This document shows positions 30,206 through 42,623 of a stretch of DNA of 64,000 nucleotides, piece by piece. Below the pieces are notes generated by a model that was given only the letters and a program-made list of their open reading frames with translations, searched no databases and was not told the origin of the DNA. Each line of letters starts with the position of its first letter. Position 1 is the stretch's first letter. Location: the NCBI GenBank assembly GCA_001600455.1, contig BCKC01000005.1:992001-1056000 (forward strand). The letters are read 5' to 3'. Source of the stretch: Endocalyx cinctus (lineage: Eukaryota; Ascomycota; Sordariomycetes; Amphisphaeriales; Apiosporaceae). A program made the translations under genes and the position numbers.

Positions 30206-32947
30206 ATGCTTCTTTCACTTGTAATAGCGGTCAGTCTCGGTGCGACTGAGGTTTTATCGGCTTCTATCGTTAAAGATTTTACTAAATATGTAAATCTGTT
30301 TATCGGTACAGAAGGACCCGTACCTGGCACGGCCTATAGTGCCGGCAATGTCTTTCCTGGAGCTACTCTCCCGTTTGGGGCTGTGAAGGTTGGTATTGAT
30401 ACTACCAGGTCAGTGCTCTAACGTCGTCGACATACGACATTTACTTGACCGTGCTAACTTTCTAATCAGATGGAACGTTTCTTGTATGTGAGTAGACGCG
30501 TCTCACTAGCGAATGCCAGCTCACGTTCTATTACCTAGTCTCGGCAAACGCGGGATATACCCCTGATGGCAACGTAACGGCCATTACTATGTTACACGAA
30601 AGTGGAACTGGCGGCGCTCCAACATACGGCCTGATACCACAGATGCCTCTTACCACGTTGGAAGGCGTGAATCTTCTTGATAACCTCACTTATATGCAGC
30701 CTCGAACAGCACCGGATACTGCTAGCGTGGGATACTACAAGACGGAGCTCGAAAATGGCGTGACTGCCGAGATGAGCGCTAGTATGCACGCTGGTATTAT
30801 GAGATACTCGTATCCTTTAGAAGTAGATGGCCGTTACGTTCTGGTAGACCTGAGCCACTTTATTCCAAGCACGGGCAAGAAAGAGCAGTGGTACAGCAAT
30901 GGCCGGCTAGAGCGAAGCGAAGACGGCTCTATGTACTCTGGCTACGGAGTCTATCGCGAAGGATGGGCCTGGGTAAGCGATATTGATACTAATTTTCCTT
31001 GCCGAACTTACTAATGAGTTGGCAATCAGGGCGGCGATTATCGGGTCTACTTCTGCGGTCGTTTCGACTCGCCTCCATCTTCATCGCAATTATTTTCAGG
31101 GAAAGCGACGGACCCGTACTGGCCAAATACCACAGACGTTCGTCCCACCTTCACGAACCAGACATGGATCCAGGGTGGTGTGGTTGGCTATCAATACGCA
31201 AACCGTATAGGAGCCATCTTTCAGTTCCCTCGGAACGTGACTACAGTCCGATCCAAAGTTGGAGTGTCTTGGGTATCCGCGGCGAAAGCGTGTGAATTTC
31301 TCGAAGAAATTCCTCACTGGGATTTAGAAACCGTCGTGGAGTCCGCCAAGGAAGAATGGAACACCAATTTCCTTTCCACGATCGATGTCCAGACGACCAA
31401 CGAGACACAGCTCGAGATGTTTTACACGGGCATGTATCATTCCCATCTTCTGCCTTCTAATCGTACCGGCGAGAATCCGTACTGGGAGTCCGACGAGCCG
31501 TATTACGACGATTTCTACACCCTATGGGATACGTTCAGATGCCTGCATCCGTTATTAACCCTTATCCAGCCCGTCGCGCAGAGCGAAATTGTGAGAGCCA
31601 TGATAGACATATGGAGATTTGAGCGCTTTATGCCTGAAGGACGGAGTCACAACCAGAACGGTCGGGTACAAGGCGGTTCGAACGCGGATAATGTCCTCGC
31701 CGACGCTTATGTCAAAGGTCTCGGAGGCGGCATCAACTGGACTGACGGGTACGCCGCTATGAAGACCAACGCTGAGGTGCAGCCCTACAACAATTTTGAC
31801 TTCGAGGACCCCAGTGGGAGCACCAAGGAAGGCCGGGGTGGTCTTCAGGACTGGAAAGAGTATGGATATGTTTCGACGCTGAGAGGAAGGTGCTTGAGCA
31901 AAACGGTTGAGTACTCGCTAAATGATTTTTCGCTATCCCAAGTAGCCAGGGGAGAGGCTCCAGAGGACGTCGCGCTCTATTTAAACCGCTCCGCGTGAGT
32001 TTCTCTTTCTAATTATTCGTCGTGTTTTTCATTATTTCCCAAGTTCTCGCTAATCGAGTTGTGGTCGCAGGGGTTGGCAGAAGACATGGGCTAAAGATGT
32101 CTCGTCTCTGAACTTTACCGGCTTTTTGGCACCGACAAACCCGAATGGAACATTCATGGATTGGAATCCGCTATCTTGCGGTAATTGTGACTGGGAAAGC
32201 ATAAGTTATGAAGGAGTTCCGTGAGTAACCCTGTTGCTTTTGTGCCTATCGTGTTCCCGACGTGAGTAGTGAGATCCAATGTATTGACTAAATGGGATAA
32301 CGTATAGGTGGGAGTACAGTTGGACCTTTCCTTTCGATATGGAGACTGTGATATCTCTCATGGGTGGTGCCAAAACCACCGAGGAGAGGTTAGACGCTAT
32401 GTTCATCCCCGGTCTTACCGAGTCGAATCAGGGAGGTAATAGCGCCGGAACGACCATATTCAACCCAGGTAACGAGCCCAGTTTCATGACTCCATTTCTA
32501 TACAACTATCTCCCGGAGCGACAGCACAAATCCGTCAAGCGATCGCGCGAGGTCGTCGATCAATATTATAACACCGGACGCTCAGGCATACCGGGGAACG
32601 ACGACGCCGGGTCTATGAGCAGCTGGCTTGTATGGAATATGATAGGATTGTACCCGGTGGTGACACAACCGGTATACCTAATTTTAGCACCGTGGTTCGA
32701 GGACATTACTATGCGTTTGGGCGCAGATGGGCCTGCGCTGAGGATTAAAGCCACGGGGTTGGCGACAGGACCGTATGTCCAGAGTTTGAAAGTAAATGGC
32801 GAAGTTTGGGATAAGAGCTGGTTGAGTCACGAAGATATCGTGAAACCCGATGGAAGTGATAGTTTGTTGGAATTTGAGCTTGGGCCTAAGATGACGCAGT
32901 GGGATATAGGAGATGTGCCGCCTAGCCCAGGCCACCTCAATACATAA
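30206..32947 (+). CDS. Secreted GH92 alpha-1,2-mannosidase
   Basis: Six exons (30206-30408, 30470-30483, 30539-30972, 31030-31994, 32071-32220, 32308-32947) give 801 residues with all phases agreeing. Exon 2 is only 14 nt and completes TTRWNVSF. A signal peptide (MLLSLVIAVSLGATEVLSA) is followed by VNLFIGTEGPVPGTAYSAGNVFPGATLPFGAVK, the start of the GH92 beta-sandwich. The (alpha/alpha)6 domain shows FYTGMYHSHLLPSN, LWDTFRC, and the calcium/catalytic block GIPGNDDAGSMSSWLVWNMIGLYPV. GH92 enzymes are calcium-dependent exo-acting alpha-mannosidases that remove terminal mannose by inversion. Several NxS/T sites are present, as expected for an extracellular enzyme. Confidence 0.93.
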
Positions 32948-34181
32948 GGAGTCATTGATCTAAGGTACCAATAATAAAAGCTACTTCTTTTCCCAATTTC
33001 AATACTGTATTCGCTTTGATGGGAATTCTTTGATAGTCATATTTTTATGTATGCATAAACATGTATCTAAATTGAGGCATAGATAATTAAAGGTAAAATC
33101 CGGCCCGACTCGATTTCTCTATCTCACTCTCTCCTTTCCCCCTATAAACTATTCGAATACCACCTTTTAACACACGTATACCTTTTCTTAGCAAAATGCC
33201 CCTTTTAATCGAAATCCGCCCGCGAAACACCCATCTTTAGCATGGAAAGTTGAAAAGTATAAAGGGCAAACGGTGATTTATATTAGTTCATCAGATATGA
33301 TTGATTTGATTGAAGATGGTAGATCACTTAACTGTTCATAAACCTTTCTGTTTCTTCCAAATTATACTATTCCTTTTCGTAGACTACTCTGAGCTACGTA
33401 GAATCTACCATTAGGTAAAGTCAGGCCACTGCATTTGCAATTGCATGTCATCTCGTTTTTGGGTATGGTCTCACCGAAATATATCCGTCTTTTACCAATC
33501 TTCTATTGACTTTTATACCTTGCCCTCTTACTAAATGATATCGAAGAGTGTGAAGGAGGAAAATAAAAGTGATTGGCTGAATACTTTCGATGTATGAACC
33601 CGCATAGGTCAACTTCTACCTACAACTTAGGCTTCGATTTCTACGAAGAACACGTTGAACACTTTACTAGGCAGTCTAAAGAAATGAAAAGCTTTAACTC
33701 TTTAAGTTGTTCAATTTCATTGTTTTAAAGGTATATCATCTAAAAATATTACGTCTCATTTGTATATATGAAAAAGAAAGAAAAAAATCTTTAAGAAGCT
33801 GCCTATTCCCGTCTTTACGCCCATCCGTGATGAGACCCCAGCGAGTCCTTCATGAGCTTCCACAAGGAATAAGGATATAGTAATATAGATAAATTTCATA
33901 GTCTAATGCTATGTTGAATTTTTGTCTAATCAGTGTCTCGTTGGCAAAAAGTGCTCGACGTGGGAGAAAGTACGGTGGCCTAATACCTAGGTATGCAATG
34001 TGTAGCTTGTCGACAAACGGACGATAAAATATATAAGAGCGTAGAAAAGCAGTATGATAGCCATAAGTATGGCTCTCACTTGAAGATATTGGTAGCATAA
34101 TAAACTAATACAGTCATCTTCATCCTCATTTCAACTACCATAATTTCTTCTTCGCCCAAAGTTTCTTCATTAACGCTCAGC
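32948..34181. other. Intergenic, no gene recognised
   Basis: About 1.2 kb, A/T-rich, holding the 3' flank of GH92 and the promoter of the MYND gene. Short frames only. Confidence 0.5.
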
Positions 34182-36288
34182 ATGGCCACAGCTGGAATCC
34201 AGACACAGGAACCTTCACCGCATCCACAGCTTGCTTGCGCGAATGATTACAATAAATCATCACCTTGCAGGAATGTCGGCTCTCTAGCCTGCAAAAATTG
34301 CAGGATGGTCGCCGTAGGTTATCTTCATGGCCATACTTTCAGAAAGAAGCCCGAAGAAGCTAATATTTTCTTAAAACGTAGTATTGCGGCCGAGCCTGTC
34401 AAAGGGCTCATTGGTCTATCCATCGTAAGGATTGCAAGTCACCTCTTGCGAAAAGTACTTGGCGACCATCGTGGATGGCTGACGGCAGAGAACCGGACTT
34501 TGTCAAGGAGGAGGTAGTGCGTTTCGGAACAAGAGGGCATCTGTGGGGGACCTCTCCTGCTATCGACGTTATTCGACTGAGTCAAAATGAAGGCGTCGGT
34601 TTCCAAGGTCCGATGGATGTTCTGTTCGCAGGTAAGACACCCGTCCATTACGATGTCTTTTCTAGGCCGAGCTCTCGTCATGGTTAACTTTGGTCAGCAT
34701 CGGGAGATATTCGAAGTGTAATCCTATCCATTGTGAATATCCCTCTAAACTACCTAGGTCCCCTAAACCTTACGATTAATGATTGCGATATCAACATTGT
34801 GGCGCGAAATGTGATTATCCTCTTGATATTCCTCGTGGAAGAGAACCAGAAAGTAGCTGTCGACCATGCATTGCACATTTGGTATTCGGCACTTGTCACC
34901 GAGGCGTGCCACAATATGATTTGTGATAAGATAAAGCCGATGATCCAAGAGGTGTATGACAAGATAGCGCAGAAGCCCAGCTCTAATCGCTTTGGTAAAA
35001 CGTGGAAGTTTAGAGAGTGTTCACTCCGGCTGGTTCTTTTAAGAGATGATTGGAAATCATTGCTCTCATTCTTCGATATACCTTCCGGCCTCAATAAAGA
35101 CAGAGCTAATTTCGTGCGGGGTCTGTTGGCATCTGCTCGGTACAGGGCCGACGATACAGAAATGCAGCTATGCCTCAGGTCACCCTCGAGTAGATTGGGC
35201 CTGGTGAAGTTCAAAAAGGATGGATTACTCTTACCGTTTGGCAATCCACGGAGCGATTTTACAGTTCCGAACCCGTAAGTTTTACTTAATTCCTGGCTAG
35301 TTTGAAAGGCATAAGGAGGAAGCTCATATGTGATGTAGGACACTGTTCCAAGCCAACGATGACTGGCCGATGTCAGAGATGGCTGATCCTACAGCTGGCT
35401 GGTCGATGAAATCAATTCGAGATTTTGACATAAGACCAGTTATTAACGACCAGTACGGCAAACTGTATTATTATTTGAAGCAGTTATTCGCACATTTCCA
35501 CCGGCAGCTACGTTTCAAATGCATCAAATTTGAGTTTTTACATGTCGATGCTCGGCAATTACCAAACTCGATTTGCAGTAAGCAATTTGATCGTATTGAT
35601 GTGAGTATTCTTGCCGCATATATACTTGCCATTGTATATAACTAATTGTCTTCAGGTGAGCAATATCTGCGATACTCTCTACCTCGGCCTAGAAACAACA
35701 CTCCAAATTTGCTCGCCCTTGCTGAAGCCACTATCGGTCAATCGTTACGCGACGCTTGTTACGCTCTTCTTGGATGCCGTCAATGAAATTAGGTCTTCAA
35801 AATTAAGATTTGTCTTCTATGATGAACATCCATATCATAAGGAATATTTGGAGCTGATGGAGAGAGCGATGCAATTCATACCAGAATTTTGGCAGTCAGA
35901 ATTGACTTTTTATCATCCTAATCTCATCAGGGTGGAATGTGCTACCCGGCTAATTGAAGATAAAGACCATTACTTCAACAGGTAATATTTTCCTATTTTG
36001 AAGAGATATCTCAAATAATTTAGTGAGATCGCAATATACTTACTAAATGCTAGCTATATGAATGTTCATAAATTTGCGGACGTGGCAATGAACTCGGGAC
36101 TCGAGATGAAGGCAACACATACGATCATCGATGTTTGGCCGTTGAGGGTTCCTAGTGGTGTTAGACCGACCCCGGAAAGTCAAGATCATATTTATTCTTT
36201 ACTCGACTCATTTCACACCGGGAATGAGCGATATATTGAGTGGAAGCGGAAATCTGTTAGAGAAGAGCACGTTGAAGAGGTGGAATAG
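34182..36288 (+). CDS. MYND-type zinc finger and DUF4470 domain protein
   Basis: Six exons (34182-34313, 34382-34631, 34698-35274, 35339-35600, 35656-35981, 36054-36288) give 593 residues; every junction is GT-AG and in phase. Splicing exon 1 to exon 2 restores a MYND finger (CKNCRMVAYCGRACQRAHW plus the following SIHRKDC, about residues 37-63), preceded by the C-x8-C pair typical of fungal MYND/DUF4470 proteins. DUF4470 follows from about residue 130 (DINIVARNVIILLIFLVEE, ALHIWYSALV). The C-terminal half contains GWSMKSIRDFDIR and NICDTLYLGLETTL, conserved in this group. MYND fingers bind proteins and zinc; the cellular role of this family is not established. Confidence 0.9.
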
Positions 36289-37271
36289 TCGGATCATGTT
36301 GTAATTTGTAATAGTGAAGACTTCTTTATCTGGGAAAAGACATTATTATTATTATTATTCTACCGTTATCACCTGAAATGTTGGAGACAGAAATAATGAC
36401 TCCTTCAATGAAAATATGATTAGTCCCATGATTGTTTAACTTGGTATTTTCCGTTCTTTCTTTCTATTTCTTTTACATGTTGAAGAAGAGAAAAGGAGGG
36501 CGGAGGTAAACAACCAAGCAGTCGTGATTAGTGTACGGAGTAGTATGGAGTTTGATAAACCGTAACGAGTGATTATCTATCTTGTTCAGTTGGGTTATTC
36601 TTCGATAGACATAGAAAAAGTTAGCTTTAGGCTTTACTTCTTCCATATATCTTATAATTTACAATCAATACAAACTGCTGCTTTAATATCAAGAAGATAA
36701 TTCAACCAGTACTTGTTACTGTGAACAATGGAGATTGTGGCGTATACGGAGTATATCTCTCTTCAAGTTATACTGCGCCACATGCTGAGCCTCATTTACC
36801 GTCTGATACGATATAGTTCCAGGGCAGCAGGGCAGGTTTACTTACTATGTAGTGCCTAACCTTACCTAGTTTCTTAATTAACCATTAACTAAACCGCTAA
36901 AACATCGTTACAGTTATCACCTCCATTGCCTCCACAACTAAAGAAGGTATTCTGTTTATTGATGATTATAGAGAAGTTCTTCGCGAACAGCTTTTCATCT
37001 ATATCTTCTACAAAACCATGGTTCTCATCGATTAAAATATATGGTTATAATCCTACTTGTATGCGCATTCTTCTCATTATAATTTTATATCTCTTCATCA
37101 TCATTAATTCTAATTTTCTGATTGTTTCTTTTTTTAGGATCCTCTACATCGACCAATCTGGTCTGACGTGGTCATCCCCGACATTCCGACGTCACACATT
37201 AATAAATAGTTCGATTGTAGTCGCGATCTCGCCATCACAGCCGTCACAGGCGCGCTTTTAATCACCAAAAG
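36289..37271. other. Intergenic; promoter and probable leader of ada2
   Basis: About 980 bases. An ATT microsatellite lies at about 36343-36359. The part before ada2 (about 36950-37140) is T-rich and ends in ttttttag, so a 5'-UTR intron is possible but unproven. No gene seen. Confidence 0.5.
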
Positions 37272-39100
37272 ATGGGCGTCATACGTAAGAAAACTGCTAC
37301 TAGAGGTGGTGAAGGTGGTGTCAAATATGTTTGCGATGTCTGTTCTGCAGACATTACATCTACTGTAAGTATTTTTATTGTTATTATTCCCTTTGGCGCA
37401 TCGCATTCTTATTTATTTGTCCCCCTACGCATATCATGTTATCATATTGTTGTGTTATCACCCTCGATCAATCCTCTCTGAATCTTATGGATCTCTATTT
37501 GTTTCCCATTCACTCTTAGTCGTTCAGTACCTATTTTCTATACTGATAAGATACCCTACATTTAATGTCGCTTCAACACTAATTAATCCCATTCTTGCCT
37601 TTGTAGGTTCGCATTAGATGCGCCCATAGCGCATGCAACGAATATGATCTATGCGTATTATGCTTCACCAACGGCTCCTCCAGTGGTTCTCATCAACCTG
37701 CTACACATCCTTTTCGCGTCATTGAGCAGAATTCAATACCGATATTCGATGAAGAATGGGGCGCTGATGAAGAATTACTCTTATTGGAAGGCTGTGAAGT
37801 TTATGGCCTGGGTTCATGGGCTGATATTGCTGATCATATTGGAGGCTATCGACATAAAGACGAGGTTCGGGATCATTATCTCAAGGTCTATGTTGATTCC
37901 CCCTGCTTCCCCTTACCGAAACGTTGCCGACCCCAAGACATGGAACTAGCCCAGGAGATCAGTCGGGAAGAATTTCAAGCTCGCAAAAAGCGGAGAATAG
38001 AAGAGCGCCGAGAAGCTCAAAAGAATGCCCCCCCCTTACCACCCAAGACGAAGCCTACCGCGAGTGTTCCCTCCTGTCACGAAATTCAAGGATATATGCC
38101 TGGGCGTCTAGAATTCGAGACGGAATACGCCAACGAGGCTGAAGAGGCTGTTCAGCTGATGCAATTTGATCCGGGCGACGGTATCAACCCACGGACAGGA
38201 GAGCTTGAACCTGAAATGGAGCTTAAACTCACCGTCATGGATATTTACAATTGCCGATTAACTCAACGGGTGGATCGAAAGAAAGTCATATTCGAACATA
38301 ACCTCCTCGACTACCGAGAGAATAGTAAGCTTGAGAAGAAGAGGACTAAAGAAGAACGTGACCTGCTAAACAAGGCAAAACCTTTCGCACGCATGATGAA
38401 TCATGACGACTTCGAGAGTTTCTGCTTTGGTCTTATCGACGAGCTTAATCTCCGCCAGGCCATTGCGCAATTACAGGAGTGGAGAAATCTGAAGATCGGA
38501 GACCTCCGAAGTGGAGAGAAGTACGAACAAGAGAAGGCCCAGCGCATTCAGAAAGCTATGCCTATGGGCTCTATGGATAGAGAACGTCTAGCGTCAGCCC
38601 AGAGAAACAAGCAGCCGCCCCAGCCTGAACCTCCTAGCGGCGCTGCTATCTACGTAGCTCCCGAGCTACCCTCCCGAAACCTGCAAACTGGCGCTTCTAC
38701 CTCTCAAGGCACGCCGGATCCCAACGGCGATTCCAAGCTTATGACGAACGGACATACGAACGGCGCGGTTAACGGAACATCGGCATCGACTATTAATGGG
38801 TTGCCGACGCGACAGAAGTTTATATCGCAGCCTATCTCGGGTGTGCAACCTCTTCCTTTGAGCCAGGACAACGCCCCCGACCTACATCTCTTGACGCCGG
38901 AAGAGGTCGAACTTTGCAAAGTTTCCAGGCTGCAGCCCAAGCCATATCTAATGATAAAAGAACAAATTCTTAAAGAGGCGCTGAAAGGTAACGGAAGCCT
39001 CAAGAAGAAGCAGGTGAAAGAGATCTGTAGACTGGATTCGCAGAAAGGAGGCAGGATCTTTGATTTCTTCATCAACTCGGGCTGGATAGGCAAGGCGTAA
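37272..39100 (+). CDS. ada2: Transcriptional adapter Ada2 (SAGA complex subunit)
   Basis: Two exons (37272-37364 and 37607-39100, with a rather long 242-nt intron) give 528 residues. Domains in order: a ZZ-type zinc finger ([13 protein letters not shown], then [17 protein letters not shown], residues about 16-60), a SANT/Myb domain ([32 protein letters not shown] with HYLKVYV), a central region with ADA2 signatures ([30 protein letters not shown]), and a C-terminal SWIRM domain ([21 protein letters not shown] to [11 protein letters not shown]). Ada2 stimulates the Gcn5 histone acetyltransferase within SAGA/ADA in the nucleus. Between centre and SWIRM is a Pro/Gln/Asn-rich disordered linker. 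The gene is complete with no missing motif. Confidence 0.97.
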
Positions 39101-39926
39101 CGGGAAACGAGAAAAAAAATTGATGGGATGATGTTGGAGATAAGTGAAGAATTGAAGCATTGTACAATGACACGGATGGATGTATCCTGAGGCCACGGCG
39201 CCGATCATGTACTAGCCAATGCACTGAAGTGGTCGTGTATATAAATAGTGATCCCAGAAATTGTACGTATATCATGTATCCCTGCTTTCTTCGCCCTTTC
39301 TAGATAATGTCTCGGAAAGGATCGATGAGTGGGATTTACGCTGAATGAATGCACTCTTAGTTACTAAGAACGTGGAGATTAAGCACATTACTTAAATTCA
39401 AGTGGTTTTACTTATGAAATGGGCTTTTTTTACGCTGTATCGAGCCAAGAAACCCCTTGGATTATCTTATAAACACACGGCTACATTAACAGAGGGAGCA
39501 AGTGGGTGCCTTTCAATCTACCACTGATGATAGGTTTCCATGCTCAGAAGCTATCAAACTCAACTACGCAAAATAAATGTCTCGGTGCCTACAACATTGG
39601 AACTTCTGCAACTTTGAGTGACTAACCATGCAGCGATGTAGTCCGGCGAGTGACGTAAATGCACGTCAACCCCGCTCATTACTGTTGATGCGATTAAGTT
39701 GGATTGTTTCCACTGTCGTTGATTTTTCTTCATTCTATTGGCTTATTCACATCGGTAGTAAACAGAGTATAGTCTTTCGATATCTTCAATTTTCTGAGAA
39801 TTGCCAATACTCTGGCTGTTTTTTTTCTACGATTAGACGGGGGTCATACCTTTCAATTAATGGGTTGTATAACAAGAATTGAAAATTCAAGAGGGTCTGA
39901 AGTTTGATATATCTATTTTTAAAATT
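39101..39926. other. Intergenic; promoter of the GH13 gene
   Basis: About 825 bases between ada2 and the alpha-glucosidase. An 84-codon ATG frame at 39628-39882 lies directly ahead of the GH13 start. It looks non-coding by composition but would act as an upstream ORF if it is within the transcript. Confidence 0.5.
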
Positions 39927-41732
39927 ATGAAAATGTCGTCTCAAGATGTGCATCAGCTGGAGTATTCAACACCACAATGGTGGAAGGAGGCTATCATATA
40001 CCAAATTTATCCATCTTCATTTCAATCACATCCCGGCTCTACAACTGGATGGGGCTCTATTAAAGGCATCACGTCAAGACTGGATTACCTCAAATCACTT
40101 GGGGTCGACGTCGTTTGGTCTTCGCCCTTCCTAAAGTCTCCGCAAGTCGATATGGGATATGATATCAGCGACTACAAGCAGGTTGACCCTCGATACGGCA
40201 CCCTGGATAATCTTGATACCCTAATCGCCGAGCTTCACAAGCGCGAGATGAAGATCATGATAGACTTAGTCGTCAACCACACCAGCGATCAACACCCTTG
40301 GTTCATTGAATCGCGCAGTAGCAAGGATAACCCCAAGCGAGACTGGTATATATGGAAGAAGCCAAAATCAGCGGGTACGGGCTCCGACGAGCGAGAACCC
40401 CCGAACAACTGGGCGAGGGTCTTGGGAGAGGCGAGTTCGGCCTGGACGTACGACGAAACCACCGGCGAATACTTTCTGAGCTTATTCACGGCCGAGCAAC
40501 CGGACCTCAACTGGGAGAATCCCGAAGTGCGAGACGCCGTCTGGGATATCATGCACTTCTGGATGAAGCGTGGCGCTTCTGGATTCCGTCTTGACGTTAT
40601 CAATTTTATATCTAAACCAACAGGATACCCGGACGCCGAAGTTGTACTGGATCCGAAGACTCACAAGTATCAGCCGGCGATTAAGCGTGTGGCGAATGGG
40701 CCGAAATTGCATGATTATTTGCATGAGATGAACCGTAAAGTATTAAGTCATTATGACTCTATCACTGTAGGGGAGATGCCCGGGGTCAGTGACGAGAACG
40801 AGATCTTGAGGACCGTTGGAGAAAATGCGGGTGAGCTACGCATGATATTTATCTTCGATGTTGTGGATATCGATAAGACGTCTGTCCGCATGGCCCTCAA
40901 GCCTTGGGATCTCAACGAGATGAGGGCCATAATTACACGGTGGCAGCGCATCATGATCGAGAAGAATGGTTGGAATTCGGTTTTTATCGAAAACCACGAC
41001 AACCCCCGGTCGACGTCGCGGTACGTCGACGACAGCGACGAGTACCGCCACATCGGCGCCAAGTTGCTGGCGCTGATGCAGACGACCTTGGGTGGGACGT
41101 TGTTCGTTTACCAAGGCGAGGAGATCGGCATGCGTAACGTGCCGAAGGAATGGGACATCGCGAAAGAATACAAAGACGTCGAGACGATCAACTACTGGAA
41201 CAAAGTCAACGACGTGTACGCGAACGACCCCGAGCTACTGCAGCACGGCCGCGCCATCGTTCATATGAAGGCCCGAGACCACGCCCGCACCCCGATGCAG
41301 TGGAACGACGGGGATAACGCGGGATTCTGCGACCCCGGCGTTACGCCGTGGATGCGGGTGAACGACGATTACAAGGTAGTCAATACGGAAGCGCAGATGC
41401 GCTCCGGAGACGCCGACGTGTCGGTTTGGCGGTTTTGGCAGGCGGGTATCCGCCGTCGCAAGGAGCACGCGTCGGTCTTCGTGTACGGCGATTACGAAGA
41501 GCTGACGCCCGGGCATCCGAACGTGTTCGCGTACATGAGGACCAGCGTCGACGGGGAGAAGTGGCTCGTCGTTCTGAACTTTTTTGGCCGGCAGCTGGAG
41601 TGGTATATTCCGGAACACGTTACCGTTCAAGCTTGGGTGTGCGGGAATTATGGGAAAGGAGAAGTGGGTAAACCTCGGAGCGGCATGGTGCCTTTGAAGC
41701 CCTGGGAGGGATTACTCGCTATATGTAATTAA
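39927..41732 (+). CDS. GH13 alpha-glucosidase / oligo-1,6-glucosidase (maltase type), intracellular
   Basis: A 601-residue intronless protein (599 if the second ATG at 39933 is used). It begins WWKEAIIYQIYPSSFQ, typical of GH13 maltases, and has the four conserved regions: DLVVNHTSD; GFRLDVINF with nucleophile Asp223; VGEMPG with acid/base Glu283; and FIENHDNPRS with transition-state Asp358. The subfamily motif QPDLNWENPEVRDAV precedes the nucleophile. The valine in DVIN at the position used to separate alpha-1,4 from alpha-1,6 preference suggests activity on maltose-type links; this is inference. No signal peptide, so it probably hydrolyses imported maltose or isomaltose in the cytosol. The 3' half is notably GC-rich. 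Confidence 0.93.
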   Translation: MKMSSQDVHQLEYSTPQWWKEAIIYQIYPSSFQSHPGSTTGWGSIKGITSRLDYLKSLGVDVVWSSPFLKSPQVDMGYDISDYKQVDPRYGTLDNLDTLIAELHKREMKIMIDLVVNHTSDQHPWFIESRSSKDNPKRDWYIWKKPKSAGTGSDEREPPNNWARVLGEASSAWTYDETTGEYFLSLFTAEQPDLNWENPEVRDAVWDIMHFWMKRGASGFRLDVINFISKPTGYPDAEVVLDPKTHKYQPAIKRVANGPKLHDYLHEMNRKVLSHYDSITVGEMPGVSDENEILRTVGENAGELRMIFIFDVVDIDKTSVRMALKPWDLNEMRAIITRWQRIMIEKNGWNSVFIENHDNPRSTSRYVDDSDEYRHIGAKLLALMQTTLGGTLFVYQGEEIGMRNVPKEWDIAKEYKDVETINYWNKVNDVYANDPELLQHGRAIVHMKARDHARTPMQWNDGDNAGFCDPGVTPWMRVNDDYKVVNTEAQMRSGDADVSVWRFWQAGIRRRKEHASVFVYGDYEELTPGHPNVFAYMRTSVDGEKWLVVLNFFGRQLEWYIPEHVTVQAWVCGNYGKGEVGKPRSGMVPLKPWEGLLAICN

Positions 41733-42623
41733 TTTGGGAGACTTATTGGCGTCATGAAATGATATAATAAATGGCAGGCTAGGAAGAGGATAAACCGGTG
41801 CACATTAGCCCCTATTTATATCATAGATGAAGGAAAACTTGCACCGAAATGATGCATTCTGTAAATATATTTTGCTTAACTCTATCGTTGAAATGGATTC
41901 AAATATCTACCTTGAGCGTTGACTTATAATACCCAAACAATCAATAGTATCGCTATGCACCAGATAGAGGGCTAGATTTTAATGAGAGGAGATTCAGGGG
42001 CTCCAGGGATAGGTAGTTCCAGACTCAAGCAACCTTTTTTTTAAGAAGGCTTACCTCCCCACACCGGCTAGTGTTACCACTGTTATAATTGCTCTCTAGT
42101 TTTATAATACTACGTATCGAAGGCAAATCTAACGGAGGAAAGGCGGCGCCGAGTAATTCGTCGTGCGGTAAACATACTCCGAATTTTCGTTTGTTATTCT
42201 GACAATGATCATTATGGGTGCTTGGGGTGGGAAACTCCACCTTCGGTGTCTATGTAGTATAGGTAACGTAACCGCACCAATCGTCAGTTTGCTTTAGCTA
42301 TATTCGGATATTTTAGTGACAAGCTGATCCCTGTAAATCAATCTACCTAGGTACTTGGTGCTCAAATATGTCAGGTCTCATGTACCTCTGCCGTCATCCC
42401 CCGCATGTAACCGACTGGTCAACTTTTTACATCCCTGAAAATGCCCCTCCTGACCAGCTCCCTTTTTTCTGACTCTTACGAGTGTGAAACCTGCGTAGAG
42501 GCAATGGAGAAAGTAGAGAAGCAGAACTTCTATATTATATTTGTTTAATTCAGGCTAGAGACTCAAATTTGTATTGTATTATTTTTCTAACTAGTTGTCG
42601 AGCGAGTTGCTTAAGTAGTCGAT
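41733..42623. other. Intergenic; promoter of gal7
   Basis: About 890 bases between two carbohydrate genes on the same strand. No gene or clear regulatory palindrome identified. Confidence 0.5.
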
